DNA from: Deltaproteobacteria bacterium
GTDB lineage: Bacteria; Desulfobacterota; DSM-4660; Desulfatiglandales; HGW-15
Direction: 5' to 3'
Assembly: GCA_020060215.1 (NCBI GenBank)
Contig: JAGVAP010000143.1
Location: 3,116-67,115 of the forward strand
DNA length: 64,000 bases
The notes beneath the pieces were generated by a model. The model did not search any database, was not told the origin of the DNA, and saw nothing but the letters and a program-made list of their open reading frames with translations. The position numbers and the translations under genes are program-made. Within the stretch, counting starts at the first letter, position 1. Each line of letters begins with the position of its first letter. Positions 42,030-51,078 of this stretch are shown here, piece by piece.

Positions 42030-43735
42030 GCTTCCTCGTGCTCTTCCCTGAGTTCGCGTCTGGAGACCTTCCCCACATCCGTCTTGGGCAACTCCCCCCG
42101 GAACTCGATGATCTTCGGGACCTTGTAATGGGCCAGGTTTTGCCGGCAGAACTCGATGATCTCCTCCTCGGAGATCTTTCCCCTGGCCTCGCTCTGAAGC
42201 ACCACGTAGGCCTTGATCAGTTGTCCGACCGAAGGATCGGGGACGCCGACCACGCCGGCCGCCTTGATCTGAGGATGGCTGAAGAGCACCTCCTCCACGT
42301 GCCGCGCAAAGACCGAATAGCCCTTGTATTTGATGAGGTCCCGTTTGCGATCGAAGAAATGAAAATAACCTTCTTCATCCATCTTGACCAGGTCTCCCGT
42401 GCGAAGCCACTTCTCCCCGTCCATCTCGATGATGGATTCTCCGGTCTCCTCCGGCCGCTTCCAGTACCCCTGCATGATGTTGGGCCCGGTGATCACCAGT
42501 TCCCCCACCTCTCCCGGGGGGACGAAATCCGTGCTGCTCACATCCATGATGGCCGCAGTCACACAGGGCACGGGGATACCGAAGGAGCCCGCCTTGGGTC
42601 TGTTGAAGGGCGTGGCGTGACTGACCGCGGTGGTCTCGGTCATACCGTACCCCTCCAGGATCCTCGAACCGGTCCTCCTTTCCCACTCCTTGACGGTGGA
42701 ATCATGGAGGGTGTCTGCGCCGCAGGCGATCAACTTCAGCCTTTTCCAGTTCACGCGATCCGTCTTCTCATACTCCTTGAGGTATTCAAAAAGTGTGGGC
42801 ACCCCGTAGAACCCCGAGGCCTGATATCGCTCCATGGCGGAAAGGATCTCATCCATATCCGGGGTCGTAAAGAGCACCAGCGTGGCGCCCATGGCGAGGC
42901 CGCTGAGCATGACCACGACCTGCCCGTAGATATGGAAGAACGGGAGGAAGGCGATGCCGGTCTCTTTCCCTTCCTCGTAAATCGGCCAGAACGCCAGGAT
43001 CTGCGCCTGCAGGGCCACCATGTTGCGGTGGGTCAGGATGGCCGCCTTGGGAAGTCCGGTCGTTCCTCCCGTGTAGGGAAGCGCGGCGATGTCCTTGGCA
43101 GGATCGATCGACACCTGGGGCGGCTCAGGAGGAGAGTGCCTGATCATTTCCTGAAAGCTGTGCAGGCCCAGCTTCCTGATCTGTGCAAGAGACGGGGCGG
43201 ACATCCCTTCGTAGGCCTTCGCAAGGGCGCGCTTGCCGAAGATGCGCTTGATGGGCGGGAGATAATCGCCGATGCTGGTGAGGATGACATGATCGAGGGG
43301 CACCCCCGACTTTTCCACGTTATCGTAAAGGATGTCTTCGCACACGATGGTCCTGGACTCGCTGTCCTCGAGCTGGTGCCTGATCTCCTTGCTTGTATAA
43401 ACAGGGCTGATCGGCGTGACCTTCGCCCCCAGCCTCAGGGATGCAAAGTACGCGATCACATATTGGGGGCAGTTGAGGAGGTACAGGGATACCGTGTCTC
43501 CCTTTTTCACGCCGACCCCGGCCAGGGCCGTGGCAAAGCGGTCCACCAGCTCCTTGAGTTTCTCGTAGCTGATCTTGTTCCCATAAAAGATCAGTGCGGT
43601 TCTTCGGCCGTACCTGGCGCTCACCTTTTCGAACAACTGGGGGATGGAGAGATGGGGGATCTCCACCTCCGCCGGCACGCCATCGGGATAAAATTTCAGC
43701 CAGGGCTTGGACAAATAGACGTCTTTCGGATTCAT
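42026..43735 (-). CDS. AMP-forming acyl-CoA ligase within the liv operon
   Basis: 569 residues. The AMP-binding motif is LPYTGGTTGLPKAAILTHRN; GYGMTETTAVSHATP, GEVGELVITGPNIMQGYWKRP, WLRTGDLVKMDEEGYFHFFDRKRDLIKYKG and the C-terminal ELPKTDVGKVSRRELRE with its catalytic Lys are all present. It is of the long-chain or aromatic acid CoA ligase type. Its position between livM and livG suggests that uptake of an organic acid is tied to its activation. It activates a carboxylic acid to the acyl-CoA, using ATP. Length is normal. Confidence 0.93.
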   Translation of the reverse strand: MNPKDVYLSKPWLKFYPDGVPAEVEIPHLSIPQLFEKVSARYGRRTALIFYGNKISYEKLKELVDRFATALAGVGVKKGDTVSLYLLNCPQYVIAYFASLRLGAKVTPISPVYTSKEIRHQLEDSESRTIVCEDILYDNVEKSGVPLDHVILTSIGDYLPPIKRIFGKRALAKAYEGMSAPSLAQIRKLGLHSFQEMIRHSPPEPPQVSIDPAKDIAALPYTGGTTGLPKAAILTHRNMVALQAQILAFWPIYEEGKETGIAFLPFFHIYGQVVVMLSGLAMGATLVLFTTPDMDEILSAMERYQASGFYGVPTLFEYLKEYEKTDRVNWKRLKLIACGADTLHDSTVKEWERRTGSRILEGYGMTETTAVSHATPFNRPKAGSFGIPVPCVTAAIMDVSSTDFVPPGEVGELVITGPNIMQGYWKRPEETGESIIEMDGEKWLRTGDLVKMDEEGYFHFFDRKRDLIKYKGYSVFARHVEEVLFSHPQIKAAGVVGVPDPSVGQLIKAYVVLQSEARGKISEEEIIEFCRQNLAHYKVPKIIEFRGELPKTDVGKVSRRELREEHEEA

Positions 43736-43824
43736 GGCTACCTCGTGCGGGTTTCAGTTTATCTAGTTTGTCTGGTTTGTCTGGTTGAACCAAAGAAACC
43801 ACACAAACAAGATGAACTGCACAA
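43736..43824 (-). repeat. Short tandem repeats GTTTGTCTG between livM and the ligase
   Basis: TTTGTCTGGTTTGTCTGGTT near 43767-43786 faces AAACCACACAAACAAG at 43797-43812, an armed element in miniature. Confidence 0.6.
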
Positions 43825-44865
43825 CTAATTCAAAGACGCCGTGCAGATCCGGCATGTCTTTCGGGTCGCGATGTTGCGGATCTTGCACCTGGGGCATTCC
43901 GTCTCGATCTTGTCGCGAACCCAGGGGAAGAGCCCCTCGGGCATGTAAAGCAGAATGAGCAGGATCACTGCGGCAAACATCAGGGTCCGATACTCCGGCC
44001 AGAAGCGGAAGAATTCCAGGAGCGGAAAGAGGACGAAGACGGCTCCCACCGGCCCGTAGATCGTGACCACGCCGCCGAATATGGCCCAGATCACCACGGT
44101 GAACGACATGGAGACCTCGAGGGTGGACGGGCCGGCGATCCTCATGAAGTGGGCGTAAAGTCCACCGGAAATCCCGGCAAAAAAACCGCTGAGGGTGAAG
44201 GCCAGGAGCTTGTAGCGGGTGGTGTTGATGCCCGCCGCCCTCACGGCCAGCTCGTCCTCTCGGATCGCATGGAAGATGATGCCGGTGTTGGAATCGGTAA
44301 TCTTCCACATGACGGTGCAGAGAACGAGCATCAGTATGGTGGTGATGTAGTAATCATGGATCCGCGAGTTCGAGAGTCGCTGCAGCCCCGAGACGCCCAG
44401 TTCCCCTCCGGTGAAGCTCGGAAGCGCGAAGATGATCCCCATGAGGATGATGGGAAAGGCCAGGGTGGTCAGGGCGAGATAGGTGCCTCTGAGCCTGAGG
44501 CAGGGGATCCCGATGATCAGGCCGGTCAGGACCGCGGCCAGCGCCCCCAGGGGAATGCTGCCCCACGGCGGAATATGCGCGTAGAGGTTCAGCATGGCCG
44601 CTGAATAGGCGCCGACACCGAAAAAGAGCGCGTGTCCGAAATTGAGCTGCCCGGTGTACCCTGAGAGAAGGTCCCAGCTGGCGGCCAGGATCGCAAAAAT
44701 GCTGGTCAGGATCATGATTCGAAGGAGATAGGGATTCGATGTCCAGAGGGGCATCGTCAGCAGCCCGACGACGAAGAGGGAAAGGATGACCCGGCTGGGC
44801 AGAACGAGGATCTCTTTGATGAGGACCGTGTATCCTTTTCGGACATAGTACGTTGCCAGAGCCAT
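43825..44865 (-). CDS. livM: LivM-type permease with a C-terminal zinc-ribbon-like motif
   Basis: 346 residues from ATG 44865, preceded by GAGGAGGAGAG. About nine to ten hydrophobic segments with SWDLLSGYTGQLNFGHALFFGVGAY and IVHAIREDELAVRAAGINTTRYKL-like permease loop motifs (here IIFHAIREDE). After the last helix the protein ends RDKIETECPRCKIRNIATRKTCRIC, giving CxxC-x10-CxxC, which is not normal for LivM and looks like a zinc ribbon on the cytoplasmic side. The motif is clear; its function is unknown. The gene starts four bases after livH. Confidence 0.9.
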   Translation of the reverse strand: MALATYYVRKGYTVLIKEILVLPSRVILSLFVVGLLTMPLWTSNPYLLRIMILTSIFAILAASWDLLSGYTGQLNFGHALFFGVGAYSAAMLNLYAHIPPWGSIPLGALAAVLTGLIIGIPCLRLRGTYLALTTLAFPIILMGIIFALPSFTGGELGVSGLQRLSNSRIHDYYITTILMLVLCTVMWKITDSNTGIIFHAIREDELAVRAAGINTTRYKLLAFTLSGFFAGISGGLYAHFMRIAGPSTLEVSMSFTVVIWAIFGGVVTIYGPVGAVFVLFPLLEFFRFWPEYRTLMFAAVILLILLYMPEGLFPWVRDKIETECPRCKIRNIATRKTCRICTASLN

Positions 44866-44869
44866 ATTG

Positions 44870-45739
44870 CTATCTCTCCTCCTCAAAAGAGACGCCGAAG
44901 AGGCCCTCCGGCCGGATCAGGAGCACGAGGATCATGATGGTCAAGGCCACCGAGCCTTTCAGAAAAGCTCCTTTGGGGATCAGGAAGACCACCATCGACT
45001 CCGCAAAGCCGAGGATGTATGCGCCCACAAAGCTCCCCTTGATGCTTCCCATGCCTCCAAGGACCACCACGGCCATCATCATGATGAGCGGGTGCATCCA
45101 CATGAAAGGGGTAAGGATGGTCAGAGGAACGATCACAGCGCCCGTGATGGCGGCCAGACCCACGGAGATGCCCATGCTGATCATGGCTACCCGGCTCTCG
45201 TTCATGCCCATCAGATTGGCCACCTCCCTGTCCTCGGCGGTGGAACGGATCGCCAGCCCGAGACGGGTCTTCATGAGCAGGTACCAGAGCGCAAAGAGGA
45301 CGACCAGGACCATGCCGAAGGTCAGCAGCTGCTGGTAGAAGATCTTGACGCCGCCCAGAGAGAAGAACCCCCCGACCAGGGAGGGCACACTCAGGTAGTC
45401 GCCTGAGAAGACGAGGAGCATGACCTCCTGCATGGCGATCGCAAGGGCAATGGTGCCGATCAGGACCGCCGCTTCGTGCTCCCGTATGGGATCCACGAAG
45501 ATCTTGTAGGTGATCAGCCCCAGGAGGGTGATCAGGATGCAGGCTGCAATCATGCCGTACGCGGGGTGAAGACCGAGCTTCTGGGTAACGAAATAGATGC
45601 AGTAGGCGGCCAACATGTAAAAACCGGTGTGGGCGATGTTTACGATGCGGGCGACGCCGAAGATCATGGAGAAGCCGATCGCCAGGAGGGCATAGACGCT
45701 TCCGCTGATCAGACCGCTGATGATGATATCAAGGATCAT
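44870..45739 (-). CDS. livH: LivH-type permease
   Basis: 289 residues, about eight transmembrane segments. It starts MILDIIISGLISGSVYALLAIGFSMIFGVARIVNIAHTGFYMLAAY, the family N-terminus. The loop STAEDREVANLMGMNESRVAMISMGISVGLAAITG is the coupling region for the ATPases. It ends with RPEGLFGVSFEEER. Forms the channel with LivM. Confidence 0.93.
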   Translation of the reverse strand: MILDIIISGLISGSVYALLAIGFSMIFGVARIVNIAHTGFYMLAAYCIYFVTQKLGLHPAYGMIAACILITLLGLITYKIFVDPIREHEAAVLIGTIALAIAMQEVMLLVFSGDYLSVPSLVGGFFSLGGVKIFYQQLLTFGMVLVVLFALWYLLMKTRLGLAIRSTAEDREVANLMGMNESRVAMISMGISVGLAAITGAVIVPLTILTPFMWMHPLIMMMAVVVLGGMGSIKGSFVGAYILGFAESMVVFLIPKGAFLKGSVALTIMILVLLIRPEGLFGVSFEEER

Positions 45740-45751
45740 ACAGCCTCGTCA

Positions 45752-45863
45752 TTGAAGGTCCCAGGGTCCAGGGTCCAAGGTCCAAGAGTCCAAGGTCCAA
45801 AGTCAAGGCCGGGAGGCTATCCATGGATTTGACCGGGGACCCGGGACCCGGGACCTCTTCGAC
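45752..45863 (-). repeat. Armed repeat element of the GGTCCA family
   Basis: 45752-45803 consists of GGTCCAAGGTCCAAGAGTCC-type heptamers, and 45833-45858 reads GGGGACCCGGGACCCGGGAC, largely complementary to the left arm. A 30-base loop separates them. It occupies the livK-livH gap. Confidence 0.75.
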
Positions 45864-45864
45864 C

Positions 45865-47181
45865 TTACTTCTTGTACTTCTCCACGATCCAGGGGGCGAT
45901 CTTGTAAGGGACAATCCCCTTGTACGTGATCTCAGGCGCGCCCTCGGCGGGTTTCCACTTGTTCGGCCACACGCCCACCAGCTTGCCGTCCTGCCACTGC
46001 ACCCCGAGGCTGGTCAGGAGACCGGGGCCCCATCCCAGGTCGTGCAGATGACGGCCTTTCTCGTCTTTGATATAGACGGCCTTGCCCGAAGGCGTTTTAT
46101 GCTCATAGACCTCCAGGGCGGCGACGACCTTGTCCGAATCGAGGCTCCCCACCTTCTCCACCACCGGGACGATGGCATCCTTGATGGCGGTGTAGGTGTC
46201 CGCTGTGTAGGTGGGCACCTCCCCGTATCTCTTGATGTAGGTCTCTACGAAAGGCTTGGTCAGCTCGTTATACTCCACGTCCCTGGCATAGGTGTTCATG
46301 GTCATCACGTAATTGCCCATGCCCTGGGTCGCCTTCCAGAACCCGTCTTTCTGGGCTTCCACGTTGATCCCCACCTGTGCGGCGGGGATCTTCAGCTCCC
46401 CCGCCTGCCTGGCAAAGGTGATCCCGACCGACGCCGAGAAGATGGTGAAGATGACGTGCGCGCCCGAGCTTTCTATGGCCGAGAGCTCGGCCGTGACATC
46501 CGTGGCCGTTTGGGACGGCCTCCAGACGCCCGCCTCCTCCATCCCGAGGCTCGGCAGGGTCTTCTGGGTCGCCGCCACCATAGGGTCGGCCCAAACCTGC
46601 TTTTCAGCGACCACCGCGACCTTGACCTTGGGGATGCCGAGGGCGTGCTTCATGATGCCTCCCACGGTGGCCATCTGGATGAAGCAGGTCTTGACCAGGA
46701 ACATGGAATTGAACGGGGTGCCGCGGAAAAAGTACTTGTAGCGGTTGTAATCGTTGGCGACGCGCGTGCAGAGCTCGGGGTGGGCCGCGCCGCAGCCGAT
46801 GAAGACCTTCTTGTAGTCCATGGCGATGTCCTGCATGGCCAGGACCGCCTCGGTCCTGAACCCGCCCACGATGAAATCCACCTTGTCGCGGGTCAGGAGG
46901 AGCTCCATGGCGTTGGTGGCGTCCGTGATGTTGAGAAACTCGTTGGAGTCCGCCTTCACCAGCTCGATCTTCATCTTCTTCTTGCCGACCTGGACGCCCC
47001 CCTTGGCATTGATCTCTTCGGCCGCCATGGTGGCGCCGTTCCAGTGGTCTTTGCCCTGGACGAAATTCATCGGACCGATCACGCCGATCTTGATCACGTC
47101 TGCAGCCTGGGCAGGGAGAACCATGCCGATGGCCAGGCAGAAAGCCGCCAGACACATCCATCCAGCCTTCGTTCTCTTCAT
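45865..47181 (-). CDS. livK: Branched-chain amino acid-type substrate-binding protein LivK
   Basis: 438 residues from ATG 47181 (ATG 47190 is nearer to AAAGGAG and is less likely). The signal peptide is cut near MVLPAQAADVIKIG. The type I periplasmic binding fold is seen in VIKIGVIGPMNFVQGKDHWNGATMAAEEINAKGG, VDFIVGGFRTEAVLAMQDIAMDYKKVFIGCGAAHPEL and VTAELSAIESSGAHVIFTIFSASVG. It supplies substrate to LivHM. The presence of a CoA ligase in the same operon makes an aromatic or fatty acid a better guess than leucine. Order livK-H-M-ligase-G-F on the minus strand. Confidence 0.92.
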   Translation of the reverse strand: MKRTKAGWMCLAAFCLAIGMVLPAQAADVIKIGVIGPMNFVQGKDHWNGATMAAEEINAKGGVQVGKKKMKIELVKADSNEFLNITDATNAMELLLTRDKVDFIVGGFRTEAVLAMQDIAMDYKKVFIGCGAAHPELCTRVANDYNRYKYFFRGTPFNSMFLVKTCFIQMATVGGIMKHALGIPKVKVAVVAEKQVWADPMVAATQKTLPSLGMEEAGVWRPSQTATDVTAELSAIESSGAHVIFTIFSASVGITFARQAGELKIPAAQVGINVEAQKDGFWKATQGMGNYVMTMNTYARDVEYNELTKPFVETYIKRYGEVPTYTADTYTAIKDAIVPVVEKVGSLDSDKVVAALEVYEHKTPSGKAVYIKDEKGRHLHDLGWGPGLLTSLGVQWQDGKLVGVWPNKWKPAEGAPEITYKGIVPYKIAPWIVEKYKK

Positions 47182-47461
47182 CACCTTCATCTCCTTTCGT
47201 CGGGTTAGGGTTTTGAGATGAGATACCAAGCAGACAAGGTCTAAACCAGTTTCGTCTCCGCCCTTTGCGCACAGGGCACGCAGACGAATGATGGCCCGCA
47301 AAAAGAGACTGCATGTTTGAATCGGGATAGTGAAAGAATCACGGCTTCGGAGGAGTTGATTTCCATCATCCGCTCTCTCTTGTCAGCAGAAGGGATAGCC
47401 CGGATTTGGAGAAAGAACCGGTTCGTCGGCAGGATGAACGGACAAGCCGTTCAATCTCCTT

Positions 47462-47488
47462 ACTATAGGTCCGCTCCGGAGATGTCAA
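47462..47488 (-). promoter_or_regulatory. Candidate promoter for the livK operon
   Basis: On the minus strand TTGACA (47488-47483) is followed 15 bases later by TATAGT (47467-47462); the spacer contains the dyad CTCCGGAG. The spacing is shorter than ideal. It would give a ~270-base leader. The remainder of 47182-47509 shows no gene. Confidence 0.35.
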
Positions 47489-47509
47489 TCTTCTTTTGTG
47501 ATCCCCCGT

Positions 47510-48298
47510 TCAGACCTTCATCCCGGGTAGATTCAGGGAGGCCGTGTTGCCTCCGTCCACGGGCAGCACCTGTCCGGTGACATAACTTGCCTCGTCGCTC
47601 GCCAGGAAGAGTATGGCGGCTGCCACCTCCACGGGCGTGCCGACCCTGCGCAACTCACACCGTCCACCCAGCTTCGATTCCTTCCCCAGATGGCGGGCGT
47701 GGTCGAAGATCGGTTTGGTCATCCCGGTTTCGATCAGCCCGGGGCATACGGCATTGACCCGGACATTGTACCCGCCGAGGTCGCACGCGGAGGTCATCGT
47801 GAAATTGATCAGTGCAGCCTTGCTGGCGCTGTAAGCATTTCCTCCCGCACCGGAGCGAATGCCACCCACGGAACTGACATTGACGATGGCGCCGCGTCTT
47901 CTTTCCTGCATGGGTGCGGCTACATACTTAATCCCATAAACGGCGCCCATGACATTGACCTGAAACACCCTGCTCCAGTCCTCGGCGTCCTGATCCTCCA
48001 GAGCACGGATGGCCCCCGGAGTGCCGGCATTGTTGCAAAGGATATCGACCCGGGCGTACTCCCGGATGGCCGCGTCCACGAGTTCCTTCACCTCCCGTTC
48101 CACGGATACGTCGGTCCTTCTTGCCAGGGCGCGGCCTCCTTCGGAGAGGATCGGCCTGAGCGTCTCCTTCAGCCCTTCCTCGTGGATGTCGGCGAGGACG
48201 AGGTCGGCCCCTTCGCGGGCAAAGAGGGTGGCCGTCGCCCGCCCGATTCCGCTTCCCGCACCCGTGATGATGGCGACTTTGTCCTTTAGTCTTCCCAT
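47510..48298 (-). CDS. Short-chain dehydrogenase/reductase
   Basis: 262 residues from ATG 48298. KVAIITGAGSGIGRATATLFAREGA (NAD(P) site), DILCNNAGTPG (NNAG), GAIVNVSSVGGIRSGAGGNAYSASKAALINFT (catalytic Ser, Tyr, Lys in YxxxK) and VNAVCPGLIETGM. Classical SDR of typical length. It is most likely a 3-hydroxyacyl-CoA or alcohol dehydrogenase given the surroundings, but the substrate is not readable. It precedes livK on the same strand and the gap holds a possible promoter, so it may be a separate unit. Confidence 0.92.
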   Translation of the reverse strand: MGRLKDKVAIITGAGSGIGRATATLFAREGADLVLADIHEEGLKETLRPILSEGGRALARRTDVSVEREVKELVDAAIREYARVDILCNNAGTPGAIRALEDQDAEDWSRVFQVNVMGAVYGIKYVAAPMQERRRGAIVNVSSVGGIRSGAGGNAYSASKAALINFTMTSACDLGGYNVRVNAVCPGLIETGMTKPIFDHARHLGKESKLGGRCELRRVGTPVEVAAAILFLASDEASYVTGQVLPVDGGNTASLNLPGMKV

Positions 48299-48391
48299 AA
48301 GCTCCCACACCCTTTCCCACGATCCGGAGAGGAAAGATTGGTTTCTTCCCGGAGCCAAGGACAAGCTTTTGCCTGTCCGTGCGGGTCCCCC

Positions 48392-48523
48392 GGATTTCGC
48401 AAGCGGAGCTTGCTCCTACAGAAGAAGAGCGCACGTGGTTCTGCAGGAGCAACCTCCTGGTTGCGATTCCTCTGACGATTCGCCGGCGCCGCTATCGCAA
48501 GCGGAACTTGCTCCTACAGGAGA
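48392..48523. repeat. Cluster of three partial REP-like palindromes
   Basis: TCGCAAGCGGAGCTTGCTCC (48396-48415), GCAGGAGCAACCTCCTGGTT (48442-48461) and CGCAAGCGGAACTTGCTCCT (48496-48515). They fill the SDR-DUF362 gap (48299-48559), in which no gene is recognised. Confidence 0.8.
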
Positions 48524-48559
48524 AAAGAGCAGGGGCTTCAGCGCAACGGCATGCTTTCT

Positions 48560-49888
48560 CTAACACGTGCTCACCCTGAAGAACGACTCATCGAATTCCG
48601 GTTTCCCCAGGTATCTCTTCCTATGGAATTCCTGCATCTTCTCGGGATGGTCGAACCACTCCCGATCGACGTCGATGCCTGCCCGGGTCAGCGCCATGAA
48701 CGCGCTCCTGGGGTCGGGCGGGCATCCCTTGATGGGAATCAACTCCGCCGCTCCATCGTGTTCCCTGTTTCGCTGATAGATGCAGTTGCCGAGGAGGATG
48801 GTCTTTCTCATCCCTGGTGACGGTCTCATCACCTTGCCGGTAAGCACTTCCACATCGGGGTAGGGGTCTCCCTTCCATGCCGCTGCGAGGGCCGTCAGCA
48901 TCAGTCGGTTCAGGTTCGAACAGAAGGTGCATATCGTCAGGTCGTATTTCCGGTAGGTGAGCCCCCTTATGCCCATTCGTTCCATGGAGAGTGGCAGCGT
49001 GTCGCTTTCATTGTAGGGGAAGGCGCTGTGATGGAGGGCCGCCACATCCTCTATGGGCATGCCGACGATTCGGATGTCGGAGAGGTCCAGGCCCCGCTTC
49101 ATCTCCCGGGCGGCATGTACGATGTAGGGGACATCGCCGGGGGGATGGCCGAGGATCGCTGCACCGACCATGTCGGCCGACAGGATGTCCCAGGAAGCGA
49201 CCAGGAGGTTGCTCCTCCTTGCCCTTCCATCCGTGTTCGGGCCCCTCTCATGGGTGTAGATCCCGTCCAGGAGGGTGAGCGTGGGAGGCATCGGGCGGAA
49301 GAGCTTCGAGACCATGTAGTGCAGATCGCGATCGGGATCGGGGCTGTGGCACTTCTTCCTGGACTCGAAGTCGATCATTCCCTTGAGGTTCTTGATCCCC
49401 AGGCTCACGACCGTCTGCACATGGGTCTTGAGGACCGGGAGGTTCACCACGTAGTCGCTCCTGAGGATATCGCTGTTGAAATCCAGCGTGATGCGGTCGC
49501 CGAGATCGACTCTCTCAAACGGCTGTTCGAATACGTTGACGATCCGCACACCATAGCGGCTCTTCAGTTCATAGTAACCGAGGGTCCTGAAGGCATGGGC
49601 AGGGGTTTCCAGGTCGTTGGGTCTTGGAAGGGCGGTTCCTTCTCCAATGGTGATGTCGCGGACCCCATGCTCCTTGAGGAGAAGGACCATATCCTCGACC
49701 ACCCGGCTGGTGGTCAGCACACCCCACTTCGGAAAATCCCCATGACGAGTCCAGAACACGACGTTCGGTTTGATGAAGACCCTGGAGCCGGCGGAAAGCC
49801 GACCCAGCCCGCCCGCCAGCTCCACGGCCTCTCGGACCGAATCCCGGGGTGTTCGATATCGCACGACAGAGACGATCGACTTGCTCAA
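48560..49888 (-). CDS. DUF362 protein, paralogue 2
   Basis: 442 residues from TTG 49888, which has AGGAGGAG six bases upstream; the frame is open further but without homology. It contains SRVFIKPNVVFW, FPKWGVLTTSRVVEDMVLLL, IGEGTALPRP, NSDILRSDYVVNLPVLKTHVQ, SLGIKNLKGMIDFESRKKCH and LLDGIYTHERGPN. The C-terminal four-Cys set is present as CTFC, GNCI and IKGCPP. It is the most diverged of the three copies. It is next to the MerR-type regulator gene and transcribed with it. Confidence 0.85.
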   Translation of the reverse strand: MSKSIVSVVRYRTPRDSVREAVELAGGLGRLSAGSRVFIKPNVVFWTRHGDFPKWGVLTTSRVVEDMVLLLKEHGVRDITIGEGTALPRPNDLETPAHAFRTLGYYELKSRYGVRIVNVFEQPFERVDLGDRITLDFNSDILRSDYVVNLPVLKTHVQTVVSLGIKNLKGMIDFESRKKCHSPDPDRDLHYMVSKLFRPMPPTLTLLDGIYTHERGPNTDGRARRSNLLVASWDILSADMVGAAILGHPPGDVPYIVHAAREMKRGLDLSDIRIVGMPIEDVAALHHSAFPYNESDTLPLSMERMGIRGLTYRKYDLTICTFCSNLNRLMLTALAAAWKGDPYPDVEVLTGKVMRPSPGMRKTILLGNCIYQRNREHDGAAELIPIKGCPPDPRSAFMALTRAGIDVDREWFDHPEKMQEFHRKRYLGKPEFDESFFRVSTC

Positions 49889-50049
49889 CCGCTCCTCCTG
49901 CCAACGCGAGGGTTCATGAGAACTCGCGGGCCTTGCCTCCTCACCCCTTCTTCCCCCGGAATTGGCTACAGACCGGGGAAAGGGGCGGATATCCGGCACC
50001 GATTGGATCGAGGATCCGGCATCGAGCATCCGGCATCGAGCATCCAGGA

Positions 50050-50760
50050 TCAACGACCGGAAGTTCCCCCGCCCTTCTTCTTCTGGTCTTCCACTTCCCG
50101 GGCCAGCTTGCGGTACAGATGATAGAAGAAAACGCCCATCAGCTCCCTGCCGCGGATACTCTTGGCCAGGGTTTCTTCGGGCGTGAGCTGGTCCGGATGG
50201 GTGGCCAGAAAGCTCTGATGGGCCATTTTCACGATCTGCTTGTAGATCTTGATATAGTCCTTGACCACCGAAGGGTCGACCCCGTCTTTGGGTCCGAACC
50301 CGGCGCGATCCAGGTCGACGAGGAGCCTGCCGAGGATCACATCATCCTCGGAATAGATATCCTTGCCGTTCCTGGATTCCGGGGTGATGATCCCCCACTT
50401 GATGAATTTGGCGATCCATTTCCTCCCCATGCCGGTGGCCTCTGCAAAGGCTTCCTCTCCAATGACCTGCTTCTCGATGAGTTGATCGAGGGGACTGAAG
50501 TAACCCATTCGAAGCTTGAGCAGGGCCTTCAGCTCGGGGGACTTGTAATGCCGCTTGACGATTCCCTTGATGAGGGACAAGGGGAGGAAGAAGTGATCCT
50601 GGATCTCCTTGATCAACTGGATCCGCTCGATGTAGCTCTCATCATAATCCGCGACGTTCTTCCCCATCTTCCTGGGTCTTGGGATGAGACCTTCCCGGAC
50701 ATAGTAATGGATGGTTTCTTTCGGCACGCGGGTACGGCTTGAGAGGACGCTGATCTTCAT
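50050..50760 (-). CDS. MerR-type transcriptional regulator with two HTH-like halves
   Basis: 236 residues. A first winged HTH at 3-40 (VLSSRTRVPKETIHYYVREGLIPRP) is followed by the MerR helix (YIERIQLIKEIQDHFFLPLSLIKGIV). A second similar half lies at ~103-150 (FAEATGMGRKWIAKFIKWGIITPESR, then IYSEDDVILGRLLVDLD). A helical C-terminal half with no Cys metal site follows, so an acyl-CoA or organic ligand is more likely than a metal. It is divergent from the fadJ-like gene at 51079 and probably controls both directions. Confidence 0.88.
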   Translation of the reverse strand: MKISVLSSRTRVPKETIHYYVREGLIPRPRKMGKNVADYDESYIERIQLIKEIQDHFFLPLSLIKGIVKRHYKSPELKALLKLRMGYFSPLDQLIEKQVIGEEAFAEATGMGRKWIAKFIKWGIITPESRNGKDIYSEDDVILGRLLVDLDRAGFGPKDGVDPSVVKDYIKIYKQIVKMAHQSFLATHPDQLTPEETLAKSIRGRELMGVFFYHLYRKLAREVEDQKKKGGGTSGR

Positions 50761-50819
50761 CCGTTTTCATCTGCCTGTGGGAGGGAAAACTGGAGGTCGA
50801 CTGAATTCCGTTCATCTCA

Positions 50820-50848
50820 TCTATAGGAGAGGCTTTTTGTTCTGTCAA
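50820..50848 (-). promoter_or_regulatory. Sigma-70 type promoter for the MerR-type gene
   Basis: On the minus strand TTGACA (50848-50843), 17 bases, TATAGA (50825-50820). The start codon is ~50 bases beyond the expected transcription start. Near-consensus. Confidence 0.75.
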
Positions 50849-50868
50849 GGGAAAAAACTTGAATTTTC

Positions 50869-50899
50869 TTGACTTACGTATGGAGTATGGAGTAAAGCT
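50869..50899 (+). promoter_or_regulatory. Candidate operator/promoter for the acyl-CoA operon
   Basis: TTGACT (50869-50874) is followed by a TTAC-N14-GTAA dyad (50874-50895) whose interior is TATGGAGTATGGAG. A -10-like TAAAGC starts at 50893. MerR regulators bind dyads placed between -35 and -10 elements, and the position fits. It is weaker than the opposite-strand promoter. Confidence 0.4.
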
Positions 50900-50973
50900 C
50901 AACATAAATCAAAGGAATTCGCGAACGTATCCATTCCAGCCAGTCACGGGCAGTCATTCGAAAACCAGGTCTG

Positions 50974-51038
50974 CCACGAAGAGACCAAGGCGCCAAGAAG
51001 GGCACTGACTTCCTTCGTGTCTTCGTGACTTGGTGGCG
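50974..51038 (+). repeat. Armed repeat of the CACGAAG family
   Basis: CCACGAAGAGACCAAGGCG on the left and CTTCGTGTCTTCGTGACTTG on the right are complementary. It lies in the leader of the fadJ-like gene. A related CCACGAAGGCACGAA tract is at 63710. Confidence 0.6.
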
Positions 51039-51078
51039 ATCCTTTCATTCGTCATCGGAACCAAAAGGAGATGGGGCC

